Notes: generated from the letters alone by a model not told the origin. Positions 1 through 23,813 are shown, counted from the stretch's first letter. The stretch: DNA of 64,000 nucleotides from Megaleporinus macrocephalus (GCA_021613375.1 CM038708.1:25946518-26010517), one strand, 5' to 3'. Program-made: numbers and translations.

Positions 1-8901
<8,901 letters not shown>

Positions 8902-10904
8902 TTAAGGTAGAGTCTCTTGATAAAGCAGGTTTTTCTCTTGAACTAACAGGGCGTCATCAATGGAAGGCTATGTAATTCCACAAGCTGAAGTGTTGTGGAA
9001 CATGAGAGTGGAATTTTACAAATGCTTCAGAAATGAGGCCGGTGCCTTTTGAGATCCTCCAAACGTTTATCTCCGGGGTAAGTCCAAGCAATCAAAAACA
9101 AAGTTACCTCATCACAACAGGAAGCTTAGGTCATGGATACTCGTGACTCATCTGATCATTCCCTCACTCAAGTGGATGTAGTCAGTTGGTTCTCGGTAAG
9201 AAGGTTTCAGGAAGTCCATGGCCACATTTGGCCATTCATTGCTTATGGGCATAGATAAGGAGCTCATACAGAAGGTCAGCAGAAACCAAAGAAACTTTCA
9301 AGGGGTCATCCATATCTCAGTCAGCACAGCAGACGTACATCCAACCTAAAGTAAAATAGATAAAGACAGGGAGTAGTTTATTTGTTAGTCAGTTATGCTA
9401 CACACATATACAACACATTACAATCCCAATCACTTGCATCTCAAATATGTAGAACTAGTAGTCACAATCAGAGCAACTACCCAGTGTCTAGTGAGCTTTT
9501 GTGATATTTGTATGCTGACCTGTTTCCCAACTGAAACGTTCAGAGTAGGACTTTGTTTTAAACATTTACAATGAGAACAGGTAAATTGAGTGATGTCATG
9601 CGCAGTATAAAGCAGCACAAAACATGTTTTAAGCATTCTTCGTTAATTTTCAATAATAACGTAATAAATCTAGGACAAATGTTTGTAACACAGTGTAACA
9701 GTGCTGACATTTGTGTTAACACTGTAAAACGTTCACAATTTTCCATTAAAAACCATCAACCTTCCCAGTGCCTTCCGAGTACTTAAAAAAAAAAAAACAC
9801 AGTAGTGGTAGTTTAGCTTTTAAGCCAAAAACTGCACATATCACAAGACATATTAAATTCCAGCTAACCGATGATCTACTGACAAACGTCTACAAGACAA
9901 AGACTAATCAACAGAAATCAAGTCTGTGACTAAACTAGTATAGGCATCACAACATATTGGTTGATGAATTTTGTGAATGGTTTTGGAATATTTTGCTAAT
10001 TTTACAAAACTGACATAACACTGCTTTTTCTATCAAAATAGGAATGCTTTAAGTTAAATTTTGTAGAGCATAATTATATCTTTTTTATTTAATAATTTTT
10101 TTTAAACTAAACACGGATAGCGATACATGTTGCAAACTGGCCAAATTTAAAAGAAATACATATCAACAGAAAGAATCTGGTATGTCTGTAGATACTTCTG
10201 TCCATGTGTTTGTTCTAATGCAGTGGCTCCAAGGTGGGTGACATCTGGTCTTGAGCTCCTATGCAACATAAGGTGTTGCACTTTCCAGCTCTGTGAGAGC
10301 ACAGCCAGTTAATGTTTTGTTGGACTCCATGCCAACAGATTGCTAATGGCTCCAATGGGAGCTTGGGTCACAGCAGTAGAGATCACCTTTGCGCTAAAGA
10401 AGTGTCTTAGACCACTGAACTACACTGGGTCTAAGGTGTCATGTTTCAGAAAAGAAACAACACTGTGGCTTGTAGTACAAACTGGAAATACAAAACACAG
10501 TTTAACCGCACTGGCCACCTATAGTTTTGTCTATACAACACCACCACCAGTGGAATTAAGAACAAGGTTAAGAAGGTTTTTCTGAATCTCTACACAGTTA
10601 AATCATTACAACATTAATAGAGTCTCTTAGAATGTGTGCTTTGAAATGTACTTTCCTCTGGAAACTTAGCAAGCCAGAATGGTTTAGTGGTGGTGATAGA
10701 ACCACGTCTGAACTGTTGCATGATTACAAAACAGAGCTGTCCAATTTTATTCACAAAGCGCCGATGTGGTTGCAGGTTTCTATCCCAACAAAGCAGAAAA
10801 TGTACCTAGGTTTTGAAGACAAAATGATTTAATAAATAAAGTTTACAATGGTATTAAGAGAAGGTTTGGGCCCAAAACCATATATATTTACATATATACA
10901 TTTT

Positions 10905-11357
10905 TGAATATTGTGAACGATATTATACCCTGAAATATCGTGCCATATCACCCATTCCTAATTATCACATCAGGGTACTACTTTTTTTACTGTTTTTAGC
11001 AAAAAAAAAAAATTCACACTTTTCTCATTTCCCATAGTATATCTACTAGAGACAGATTTTATCTGTCCAGTATCATTCATTTGACTTCAGCCCTGGATAT
11101 ATGGAGATATTTGGAGTGCATTATTTAGTATCGTGACATTCTGAATCATTGACTTCTGTTACAATCTGATGAAATATCTCAGTTAGGGATGTGCCATATC
11201 ATATGCAATAATAAAATTTCAATTTCAATGTATTGCAGTAGTGTATTCTTGAAATATTATTTTTTAATTCAATATTTTGTCATATTGTCAAGAGCATTAT
11301 CGCAAAAATACCATGAAATATTGTGATATTATTTTAGGGCCATGTCGCCCACCTCTA
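10905..11357. mobile_element. hAT-like MITE relics (ATATCG/ATATTG-rich)
   Basis: The stretches 10905-10970 and 11180-11357 carry runs such as AAATATCGTGCCATATCACCC and end GGGCCATGTCGCCCACCTC. This is typical of the fish elements whose consensus begins GGGTGGGCGATATGGCCC. Diverged and non-coding. Confidence 0.6.
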
Positions 11358-14300
11358 AAATATATATATAAAGACAATAATTGAAAGAGCAAATAGTGCC
11401 CATAGAATTTTTTTATTTATTCTTCACTACTTTACCATTTTCAACATTACACATTATTAAAACTCAAGACACATGTAGGTTCACTGGTTGTTTTGAGCAA
11501 TAAATCAAACCAAATGTCTACACCTTCACTGCTCCTATCAACACATTTGTAAAGATATCCAAGTCAGTAAACCGACCTACAAATTCACATAACAACCCTG
11601 AATAAATTCCTTACCCATTAACCAGCAAACTCTGAGCAGAAAAACAGCAGAATTGCTCTTTAAATAAGCAGACTACATTCTGTCTCAGGCACACGACAAG
11701 CAAGCAAAGAAACAATCAGAACCAATGTGAATTTCAGTGGTACATGCTGCAAACATTCTTACTACAAATTTATTATCATTTAATGCAAAAAACTGGGCGA
11801 AGAATGGCAAGACAAAAAGTTTTAGGCTGACTAACTGTCTCTGTGCAGAATTTCCTCCGCCCAAAATGTTCAACATGATGTCTGGGAGTTTGTATTAACT
11901 TGCCAAATTATTTACCTCACCCCACATTTTGGTAAGACACATGCACTCTTATGAGTCATCCTTTAAATATTAAAGACAAACACTTCTCTGTGGAGAACAA
12001 GCACTTCTCTTCTTATCCATGCAAGTCACACACTTCCCAGCTTGTGGTTAGGTCTTGGCTCGGAGCATAGAATGAAAGTCTGCTCAGCCTCAACAGCGGA
12101 GCACCTCTTTTTGGTGGAAAACTTGCCAAAAGTAAGAAACGGAGATGAAATCTCATTCAAATTACTGAATAAGTTAAAAACAACACTTATAAGAGCAGTG
12201 AAAGCAAGCATTCCTGCTCTCTTTACACCTAATCATATTCATATTCCTTAGATATAATCTTTCTGTTCCAGAAGGTTCTTTTGGATGTATATTAAAGAGA
12301 AATATACACTAACACTTCTGGGACACTCTGCACTTTCAAAGCAGAATATTAAAAGTACAAATCACAGTCTGATTATTGAGGTCATCCAAGCTCAGCTCAC
12401 CTGTTAACTGAGCATGTCTCTACAGTGACACAGATAAAAACCAGTTCAACAACATTTCTGCGTCAGTGGTATCTTAAATGTTCCCAGCTTACTTTGCCAA
12501 GTGACCAAGCCAGAAGTGCAAATCAATGTTTGGAGTTTCACTGTTTTCATATACAGGCAGTGTTTTCCCAAGACTGGGTTTTCAACATTCTTCAAGTAAC
12601 ACTAAAATCTAAGAGTAAACACCACAAAAAGCCAAAAAAACAGCCCAACTAAGCCACTACCACTATTCGAGACTGAGGCACCCTGCACATTTGTAGCCTG
12701 GCCACTGCCTCTCTTAGCAACAGCATTCCAAGGTGATCCACTTAAGCCCAGTGTTGCTAAAGAGTTCTTGCCTTTAGGATTAAAAAAGGTGCTGTAGGCT
12801 GAATGTGCATCTCCGGGAGAAACGCAGGACATCAAACGGACAACAAATAAGCATCTGACACTTAACTTTAATAAACAAAATACCTGATCTCTAATATCTC
12901 AACTGACCCTAATGTGATCCACTATCACTGAAAACAGTCTGCTGCTGCATTAACTTTGTCTTGTTTAGGCTGTTTGTTTAAAAGGCAGAAGTACAGCTCA
13001 ACTGCAACAGAAAGTAGTCAAATGGGCTTAACTGAGTCATAACTACCCATCTCAGATTTGCTGTATCATTCAGGTTTTATGCTGTCTTTCCTTTAGAACT
13101 ACTGAAACTCAATGCACTAAAAAGTCAGGCATTATTGTTTGAGTTATGATGTGTTTAAGCAAAACAAAAAGATACAGAGGATTCAAGGAGACTTTGTCAT
13201 TCGCACAAGGTGCCAGTTTCCCCCCCAAACGCAAACCTTTAGTATAATATATAAAGTAAATTAATAATAAATATTAAATATTAATATAAAAAAAAGAGAT
13301 GCTGGAATACTTTATGACTCACTGAAGAAAAAAAATGCTGAACTTATATTTCTAAACTGAAGTACATCAGACATTTCAATTGGTCTCAGTCTAAGAAACG
13401 TTTCAGATTTATGAAAGCAATAACATTACACCCACATTTTAAACACATATTGGTAATGTATGACAGCCCTCCATAGGATAATTTATGCTACTGGAACAAA
13501 CATATTTCAGGAAAATACAATGTTTGTTGAGCCCCTCTGACGCTTAATTACATACACTGGCAAACAATATCCATTTGTGGCTGATGTGGAACTATTTAAA
13601 ATATTTCAACATACATTTAATAAAAACAATACTTTCAGGCTATTTTCAGTCTTGCATAAGTGACTGTTAAAAATAACAAATGCATCATAATTATCTGGTT
13701 TATGTATAAAATACATTAGTTTTTATTATTTATCTAATAGATTATTAACTTATTTAAAGCAAAACATGTTCTTTTTAACAGTGTGGATTAATCTGTGGTA
13801 GCACTTGTCAGACATACAAGCAACATGCATTTAAAATTTTAAATAAATGTCCAATAAATGTTGTTTCATATGATTCTCTTAGAATAAAACCCCAGAAAAT
13901 GTATTGCAAATTACACACAACCTCCAACACTTTTTGGTGGAAAGGGCCTAGAGCTTAATTTATAAATAAATCACAAGTAAGTCACAAATGCAATGTGGGT
14001 AAGAAAAAAATATATCACATTTATTTTCCCCAAATCGATTAGCCCTTGTATTTAACCTCCACCAACTGTTCAAACTTATCAATACTAGAAGTGTGGATCA
14101 GAGCTTGTGTCACAACAGAACAAACAACTCATTGAATTGTGAATATTCAGCAGCAAACTAGTTTTTTATATTATTTAATTACTAAATCAGTTTAGTATAG
14201 TTTGCAAAGCATTGACTGTAGGTCTGTGGCTGCCGACGATTATCTCTGCACTCAGTCGTTTCTGTGACCATGGGGAGACGATATTACAAAGCAAATGATG

Positions 14301-16077
14301 ACTGCTACAGCCAAGTGATGATTCACTATGAGTGTGAGACATGTAGCACAGCGCTGATAGTGAAATCATTTCTCTTCTAAAATCTTCTGCCGAGAATTAC
14401 AGTCACTGCAGCATCACCGTACCCTGGCTGATAAATAAACAGGAGAAAATATGGGAGACTATGAGAAAGCACATAGCAAAACACATCTCACCTATCATGT
14501 GAGACGATAGCCTTCAGAACGTCAACACAAAGCAGGAGTCCATGTGACTGTATTTGGCCAAACTAAAACAAACAATGGATTAAATAATTTATCTGATAAC
14601 GCCTGGTCCTGGCCTGCAATGCAGCCACTCCATTAAAACTGCTAGGATTGTTTAGGATTAAACTTCATCTTTAAATAAAGTGCGAAGAATACAATTAGCT
14701 GTTATGTAACTGTAGACTAGTTTCTTAACTTATTTACTTTTCCATCAGGACTCAAAAGCCTCAAAAAAAGAAAAATGGAACCAGACAAAATGTGCAAATA
14801 CACTACTTGCATTATATCAACATAGCACAATTAATGCCAAGTCGTTTCTTTACACTGTTTCAGCCACAAACCCTCTGTCTGATTATGCAGTGCCTCTCCT
14901 TACTACTGCCGAAACTCCAAGTAGCCGGATCAGACGATGTCATCATATCAGGCCTTGCTTAACCCAAACAAGTTTGTCCGCACCCTTCCTACAGAGGTCA
15001 GGCCTGCAGGTGACATCATTTCCTGCAGTCCACGCATTAAGCCTTTGATCATTACACAGAGAAATTCCTCTGCTCAGGGATAAACATGCTAGTTAATACA
15101 AGAAAGGACTTTACAGACTCATTTCACCTCAAAAGCACTTCTCTCCTTCCTTTGAGAGATTTCACAATTAAGTCAATTTGTTATTATGTCTGAAACGCTG
15201 TTAATGTCACATCAGAACAGCTGAACAAACAGCACAGTTACACAACTCCATTCCTTGAGGGCAGCATCCTGCTGCTTCCCTTACCTTCTCAGGAAGAAAT
15301 TATTTCTCCCTGATGAGCTGCTCTGAGAATGTCCGAGTGACAAATAGCAGAAATTTATTTAGCTGAATTAAATGTTCACTAGGTGTAGCCAAACACCCCA
15401 AGGCAACTCGAATGTTTGAAACCACCACTAGTTTATAAGCAGCATATATTATAGTCTGAAATCATCTTCACAAAGGACATGGCAAGCGCTCACTGGTGCT
15501 CATTTAATTAAGCTTATGATCATGATGGATTGACTAATTAAGAATGATATGACCACTGCATGTTTTAATGTCAAAACCATCTGCATGATTAATCCACCAC
15601 TGGACTAACATGTAAATTACTTTACACTCGACTGTATTATGTCTTCAAACTGTAATTAAAACTGTATTGTCCAATGTGCGTCTGACCTATTACCACCCTA
15701 GAAACACATCTTTCACAAAAGTTCACATGGGAAATGTTATACTATGTACTTTATACGTCCTACAAGGACAATTTGTCTCGTTGGTGCCTAACTACGCCCC
15801 ATCTGTGAGCAGCACAGCATTTCCTGCATGGCAACGTTGCCTGGGGCAGTCTGGAGTTGAATGCTTTGCCCAAAGGCCCAACCAGGTATACCTAGTCAGG
15901 CATGGCATTTAGAAATGCCACCTTCCAGTGGCAGGCTCCCACAACCAGGTTACTGGCTATGGTAATGTCCCCATTAAGTCTATTAAAAAAAATTAAACAA
16001 ACAGTTCCAGAGCAACACTGAAGGTTTAATATCCTCGTCTATTTAGTTACTCTACTGAGAAGTTTAAACCTTTAACT

Positions 16078-16190
16078 AGGGCTGTCAAAGTTAAAGTCAA
16101 AGGTGTTAATAACAGAAATAATGACATTAATAACATGTTAATGGGATAAAGAATTAACAACACTATTTTTAGTAGTACAATTAACACTGA
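16078..16190. mobile_element. hAT-like relic (AGGGCTGTCAAAGTTAA type)
   Basis: Begins AGGGCTGTCAAAGTTAAAG and continues with repeated GTTAATAAC/ACATTAATAAC blocks, a common fish dispersed repeat. Only the left part is recognisable. Confidence 0.6.
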
Positions 16191-17313
16191 AGCCCAGCTG
16201 CTCTTGGCCAAACACATGTTTAAATCACTTTTAAAGCAACAGCACCTTCAACATCTTCAGTGGACGTCACTAGAAGTAAGCCTTCAATATAATACGAACA
16301 CAGGAGTTGTATGAACAACAGTGACAGGGCGACAATCATGAAGGAGTTTGGATGACTGCCCGTACGTGACATACACAGTCATTGGTTGGAACGTGCAGCA
16401 GCTGTTGCTCTCTCTGGACGTCAGTGATGAAGACTGACAGAGTCAAGTGAGCGCTGTGTTCACATAAAAATATTGTCACTGCATTACTGAATTTATAAAA
16501 CATAAAAGTGTACAGATACAACAACAAAAAACTGCTTGTGAATGGAAAGCATTTATTATTTAATTGTTTCACCAATCTAATTTTAACTAGTAACACTGAT
16601 ATAATTATACATTTCATTATGAGTCGGGATTGATCTGGCCTGAAAAGGTATTGGGGTGAATTTTAGGAGTTTATAATAACAATCTACAGTTTTTGCTTAA
16701 AAACACAAATTCGAAAATCAGTCGATGAATAACGTTTTTAGCAGATTATTTGTTCAAATTTATGAGGAAATGATGTAATGCAGATCAGTGTTGCTGCCAC
16801 TTCTGTAGAAAAACATTGCAGCACAGTTGACCCATCATGTTAAACAGCCAGTTGCCTATTCATTTTGATGCAACATTATTTGATCCATGTTATTTAAAGA
16901 GGCAACTGATTTCAAAGTGAACAGAGTTATCAATATTGTTTACGTATAGTTTGTCTTCTACTGGCAACGTGATCATAGGTTCCATTTTCTTATTTACCCC
17001 ACACAGTGTGCACTTCAGATTAAAAGACTAACAAAAACTACTCAAAAAAATTGGTCATCAGATAAATCAGGTGAAAACAAAGCTATGGTCTGGGTTAAGA
17101 TTAGGGCCATAAACATTAATGATTGGTGTTGCACGTTTTGATGGACAAGTGGAGGAAGAAGTTTTCAAAACAGATCCAACTAAACAACTTAACAGCTAGG
17201 TGTAAAATTTGTCAGGGCACGTAATTAACCCAGATCAAGATTACAAAATAAAGATTAAGACATGTCCTTCATGGAAAGCAGGTGGACTTGCTAGGAATAA
17301 TATGGAACACAGA

Positions 17314-17334
17314 ACAACAACAACAACAACAGGA
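17314..17334. repeat. (CAA)n microsatellite
   Basis: Six to seven CAA units inside the presumed USP53 5' intron. Confidence 0.9.
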
Positions 17335-18902
17335 CCCTCTGGATTTATATGCTTATAAATAAAACATCAATGTAAGAGGCATAGGTAGCTGCACTCTTTT
17401 CTAGCAAAATCTAAGGACCATGCGGCAGCGCTCTAAAAAATAAAACAGCCCTTCCTATTGACTGTCTCACAAACTCAGAAGGAAAAAGAGGGAAGGCACA
17501 TTTAGCGCCTGTGAGCAAGTGTGTGGGGGCGAAATGTGACACGCTCCCGAAACTCTGAAACAACACTAAAGGAGCGCTGGAATTCCCGACGGGCTGGAGC
17601 AGGACGTTTTGGCTTCCAGCAACAATGCAGCACCCGTTTCCTGTGTGGACTTCCTTTTGGCTGCGCACTGTGTTCCAGCATGCGGTCAGCACTTTGAGTC
17701 CAAAACAGAACAGGTTGAATAGACACGCACAGAAACACACACTCTTGCTTCACATCACGTCTACAGCTGGAACGCACACACGCACCAGTTCTCAGTTTCA
17801 TTCTCACACACATTCAATCTCCACAGCAGTAGGAAACATATAACAGCACCGTTTCCTATCGCATTTTCAAGGAATCAGCTGAAGTGGAATATCGTCTCTC
17901 TTAAATGCGGAAAGTCACTTCCTAAACGCAGCCTCACTTCCGCCTAGCTTGCCAATAAATGTCAAAGTAACAATGTAGCCAACAACTTTTCTTTCCTTTT
18001 ATTATGAACTGATTTATGCGATTTAAACATTTGTTCAGCTTCGCTCTTACGGTTCCTCTTTCTAGGAAGCAGATTTTTTTTAAGCAGTTACAAACTGTCT
18101 TAGTCACAGTGGCGTGTTCCTTCAAGAAGATTTAATTAAAGCTGCAGCCCTACAGCGGTTAGTTTTAATTAATGGTAACACCTTCACACTACAGGTGGAG
18201 TAAAAAGTCATTCCATGATGATGTCACAATATCCATACCAAGCTGCAAATTAAAAACAAGCTGCAAAAGCAAAAAAAGAAAATAATCTTTCTTACATTTT
18301 ACAAAGGATCTGCTGCAGGTTCATAGATGCTCTGCGCAAATTCAGACAACACAATTTCAGAAACATTGTCAACTTAAATGTTGACAAATCCTTGTGTCTG
18401 CAAAATGATATCTTTACAGACAAGACTTTGTTCCAAGTATTTTAAACAATTTCATCCATCATGAAATTCACACACAATGTAGTTTTTTTTGTAACTTTTG
18501 TAACTTTTTAAAAAATATTTAAACTTTCAAAAACTGAAAAATGCTTCAACAACAGTGATATGCTTGTATCACATTAAACAGAGTGTGATATGGGTGCGTT
18601 TACATCTGTTAAGAGAAATTCAATTAATGCAAAAAACAAAAAAAATACATTTATGAGCAAAAAAAATGTGTTCTAACTTCTGACTTGGTGACATCACACA
18701 GTAGAAATGTTTGTTCATCTGAGCTTAAGCTTGGTCTGTCATTAGTTGTGATAAATTCATAGATAACCAGGTAATTTGCCCACTTTACGTTTTTTGTTAT
18801 GGATGCAAAAAAAAAAAAAAATACAAAACGTAAATACAATAAATATAGTTACTTGTAAGTCCCAATTTTTTTATGGCATTTAATTTCATGCCTGTGGCTG
18901 AC

Positions 18903-18970
18903 AGGCCTATGGGAACTGAAGGGAGGCCTATGGGAACTGAAGGGAGGCCTATGGGAACCTTGGGAGGCCT
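18903..18970. repeat. 21-bp tandem repeat (AGGCCTATGGGAACTGAAGGG)
   Basis: Two identical 21-bp units (18903-18923, 18924-18944), a third 20-bp copy with changes at its end, and the start of a fourth. Each unit contains a StuI-type palindrome AGGCCT. Confidence 0.93.
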
Positions 18971-20879
18971 TGAAACTCACAAATCCTTAAGAATAATGTT
19001 ATTATGTTGAGAATATATGTTAAAAAGCATAATCATGTCCTCTCTGACTCTCACACAATCTCAAACATCAGGTACTGTTATGTGAGTGTTATGTCACTAG
19101 TAGATAAGAACAAATCCAAACACAAAAGCTGCACCGCCCAGCTGCATTTAGTTTTTAGCAGCAGTTCACAGATCAGGCACCGAACCCAAAAAGAGAGGAA
19201 AAACACCCTCCTTGTTAAACTATTTCATTCATTTCCACAAGGAAACACATGGTCATCGTGGCAGCGCACAGACTGTGTTTACAGACTGTGGCAGAGGTAA
19301 AAAAGGCAAAGCTAAAGCTGAATCTGACAGCGGTGGCGTGGCTCACTTCAGCCGGTTTTTCAGCATGCCTGCACATTCGCACCGATTTCGTAATGTTCGT
19401 TAAGCATAAAGATGACGGCCTGTGCGAGGGGAGCAGTGGCATTTCAAAACAAACTCTACAACCATTTTCCCTTTCTCCAATTTTACTGAACAGGACATTA
19501 GCTCTGCTTTCATGCAGCTATAACACAAAATGGGTCTCCATTATGCAGTGATCTGTAGCGTTTGACCACATGTAATGCGAGGTCTGACCACAGAATAAAG
19601 AGAAACTTATAAATATAAAAAACAATGTATTCTAGGTACGTTACTTTGTGTGTTTGTATCATTATTTTCAGACAGAGATCCACTTACAATGTTAGTGTGG
19701 CTTAATGCAACAGCTTTTAATCATTTATAAATGATCATTTTCTTTATTCTTTATAATGATATTTATAATGATGACTGATATACGTAAATTCCCTCTAATG
19801 TGCTTCATTCAGAAAGCTTACTGACATTATTTTGTATGTGTAAACTCTTTCATAATGTGGTCTTTTATTTACTATGTAATTAATGTGTATTTCTCCTTTT
19901 TTGTGTGGTTGTAAAACTGACCATAACTTCTATCATCGTCATCTATATTAAAACCCTTGGTATTTAAAAGCAACTGTTAACTCTACGTCATTACTACTGT
20001 GAAGAAGCCTGTGGACAAAAATCAAGTTTATAAAAATAGTTCTTGTGATCTATATTCTTTTTTGATAATAAAACACTGTTTGCAAAAAAGAACAATGTTC
20101 CGACTTAAGAACTCTGTATAACCTCAGTGCAAACAGCAGAGCTCAACTGCGTATGTTGGTATGTTTGTTTCGGTCGCATCTGAGGTGAAAAAAAAATTCC
20201 AAATAATACATTTAACACTGGCTGTTTTTACAGCTTATGGACTGTATTGGCACAGTATAATCCTAAACCAAGGTGTGAATGGTACCCTGTGTTTTGAAAC
20301 TTTAACAATGTCTGCATGCTGCACAAAATACTTTTATATAAAAATGTATAACATAATATATATTATATAATAATTTATATATACACAGACACACACATAT
20401 ACATATATATATATATATATATGCGATAGTAAGTTCTTGTTTAACAGTGACCCTTTCTATCTGGCCAATAACAACCAACATATCCTTAAATCCAGCTGTT
20501 AATATATAAAAAATACAAACTGGTTTAATTGAAGTATTTAGGTAATTTAGGCTATATAACCAAGTCTTTACTGAGCTCACAGCCTGAGCTTAGAGTGTGA
20601 TGTTAAACAGCTGACATTATAAATCCTTAGTAGCCGGAATTATAGTTTACAGCCAAACCCTTACCTGCTAGTTCACTGACACACAAAACTGTTAAAATAA
20701 CAGCACCATCCTTAAAGACTAACCAACACTAACTTCCTCATTGAACTTACTGAAGTACTACTTTCTGCCCATTGAGGGATTTACATACTGGTTCCTGGTC
20801 CAACGTGTAAGCATTATTTGACTTAGCAAATGGAAACAGCGCCATTGCAGTCTGAGGAGAAACTTGATGTAAAGGTGCA

Positions 20880-22070
20880 CCTGCGTGTCTACATTCTCGC
20901 CTGTAGACTTTCGGGTTTACTGTAAAACTCAGCCTCAGCTGCTTAAATACCCTGCTCCACCTTAAATGGCAGAGCAGTTGCCCTATTTAAGGTGGAATGG
21001 GGAAATTTCAGCCACGTCTACGCTCAATACAGGGTCCTGCATACCAGGTGGAGTATCGATGTGAGTTTCACTGAATTAAAAACGAACAAAGCCTCGAACA
21101 ACTGGAGCCCAAAACACAACACAACACACCTCATTAGACACTTTACACCTCTGCAGTACGCATATGCGGCCCACTTCTGGGTTTCAACACCTCCCGTTCC
21201 TCACGGAGCTACACAGCGGGGCTTTCATGTCACCGGACCGGACAAGAACAAGAACCTGAACAAGTGCACCTAAATGACGTTTATCTGTTACGGGTTTGAG
21301 AGAGAAGCCCTCTTTTATGAACGAGTCTGAGGTAAAACGCTCCCACTCTTTGTGCTCACGGATGTTGATGCCGTCGGGAGTGTTTTACCTGAATCAGGTA
21401 GATTTCCTCCACATGCGCAGTGGCGACAGCAAAATGGCAGAGAAAGAAAGTTTGCTCAAAAACAAAGCAAACCGACACGACACGGTACTTCACTCACCGC
21501 GTGAAGACAGCAAGACGCAGTTCTCCACCAATTCTGTCCCTGTCCAGCGTTAATGAATCCAGAATTACTCCACAACACGTCCGCGGTGTGTAGTTTGTGC
21601 TCAGCTCAACTGAACTGGACAGTCCTGTAGGCGGAAGAGGAGGCGAGTCTTCACCAGAGTGCGTTAATGAAAAGTGGTTAAATTATCTCTCTTTAATGCT
21701 GAAGATGTGTTTTTTTCTCTCGCTATTTTCTCGCGTCTCCTTCTTTTTTTTCCTTACAACTCTGACATGTTACTTTCACTCGCCACGTCCCGGGAGCTCG
21801 AGCGGACTGCAGCACCTGAAACTCGGGATTAACAGCGTTCACGGCGCGGAGCTCAAGCCCCGCCCCCTCCACCGCCACCACCACCACCACCACCTCCTCC
21901 TCCTCCTCCTCCTCCTCCTCCTCGGTAAGAGCGCGCGCTGTTTACTGCAGTCTCGCGCACAACAACACAAAGCGGGGACTCGCGAGCTCCCACGGCAGAG
22001 GGGAGGAGTCGGTTTACGGTGTTAGTGGCGCGCGGTCCGCAGTTTACATCTCTTACATCTGCTCACTGTG
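20880..22070 (-). promoter_or_regulatory. usp53: CpG-rich region, probable USP53 promoter and first exon
   Basis: CpG and GC content rise sharply here compared with both flanks. On the minus strand a strong donor CACGCG|gtgagtg lies at 21498/21497, and a second, ATTCAG|gtaaaa, near 21390. Either could close a non-coding first exon of USP53, 12.6 kb upstream of its ATG. NRF1-like TGCGCATG is present near 21412-21419. A plus-strand donor CTCG|gtaaga at about 21924 leaves a divergent transcript possible. The assignment to USP53 rests on position and strand. Confidence 0.5.
21869..21924. repeat. (CCA)n(CTC)n compound trinucleotide repeat
   Basis: About eight CCA then about ten CTC triplets, a pure pyrimidine/purine strand split inside the CpG-rich region. 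Confidence 0.95.
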
Positions 22071-23781
22071 ATGGAACTTCAGTTCAGCTACTGAACCGAT
22101 TCTGTCCAAGTGTCCGATTCAACTAATCAAATCGTTCCGTTTAACGAGTCGTTGGTTCACAAGTCCAAGCACCACCACATGGGCATTTAGGGTCCCTAAA
22201 CTTAGCTGGGACCCCTACCAGTATTATAAAAATGGCAAAAACAATATTATTATGTAAGAATAAAAAAAGAAATAATAATATCAGAATCAGGGATTAACTA
22301 ATACATTGTAAGGTAAAGACAATAAAACAATATATGAAGATGTACAATGTACGCCTGAGCAAATAGAATAAATACAGTAATGTTCACCATTGTGGACAAG
22401 AAAGGCTTTATTAACTAGTTGCTGTTGGTCACAGCTATGCTGTACATACACTCTTTTCTCTTTTTCCTTTGCTGCCTTTAAGTGTCAGAAAATTGGGAAA
22501 TACCAATTTTCACCCTTTGTAAATTGTGCTTGAACAGCAGACAAAGTTGTATGTACAACAGGTAAACATGGGATTCTAAATGATACACGAGTCTAGGATA
22601 TAACATATAACATGACCTTAAACCTTTTACAAACAAACTAGTCATAAGATGTGTTTATTTATTTATTTATTTTTGAAAGAGACAAGAAAAAATAATTTTG
22701 GGGAACCTAAACAACATCCTGCTGCACCTTTAGCTAGAACCAGATTTACACCTGCTCACTAACGGAAGCATGCTCTGTACACACCAAAGACACAGAGCAG
22801 AATAGTGTCAGTCAGTGAGACCTCCTAGGCCTAATATGTTACGATGTGGGGGTTTTAATCAATACAATTGAAACGGAAAGATTATTATTCTGTTTGTAAG
22901 TCTCCATCTTTAGTGTATAACTGGCTCCAGAACGTCCAATATAGTCTGATTCATTCGTGGTGAAGCAGTTTGGTGAGAAACAGAGAGAGTGTGAGTTGCT
23001 GTGCGTTATCAGTGCACTGGTTTCTGTTGCTGGGACTTTTGTTAATTGACTGGTCACTGTTCAGTGTTTACGCTGCTGTGTGGTTAAAATGATAAAAGAC
23101 GGGAAAAAAACTCTGAACTGCGGCTCACTAGAATGTGATGCAAGGCCACTGTTATCCCAACACCATCTGTCTAATCCTGTTACATAAAAAGATGGAGGGA
23201 AAAAAAAAACAATTAGACCTCCACTATCTAACTATAGTTTTTAGTAAGACAAATCTAATCACTTTTATTAGATATTCATATGGCAAAGAATATTATTGAA
23301 ATAACAATAATAATAACTAATAATGATTAAAATTCAAACAATAGGTTGTTTAATTATTTAACTCATATCTCAGATATAGTACTGATTATCTTCATCACAC
23401 AATGCCTTCCCTGTTAAATGACCTGCACAGACAAAAGAGTTGGGTCCTCTTAAAAGGAATGACGAAATGAATCTGCTACTAATTTGAATAATAAAGGCAT
23501 TAGTCTGAAATAATCAATTAGTCAAGCCTGTTTTACTGAGAGATCTTACATCAGGATTTCATATAAATGACTGCAGTTCAGAATCTAGTGCAGGTTCATG
23601 CTTTAATGTTTATAAAGCTGAATGTATTAATATATTATCTCATATTATATAATAGCATACAGTAGAAATCCATTTTTACATTTCTAGCATTTATTGAACT
23701 GCATCCATATACTGACCAACTGTAATAAAATGCTCTCTGGATTAATGATTTTCACACCAGCCCAAGTGTCCCTATCAGTCA

Positions 23782-23813
23782 GTGTGTGTGTGTGTGTATG
23801 TGTGTGTGTGTTT
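23782..23813. repeat. (TG)n microsatellite
   Basis: About sixteen TG units with two interruptions, in the intergenic region. Confidence 0.93.

Noticed and set aside
21597..22025. 142-aa plus-strand frame with poly-His and poly-Leu
   Set aside because: Produced by the (CCA)n(CTC)n repeat in the CpG-rich region; no conserved segment.
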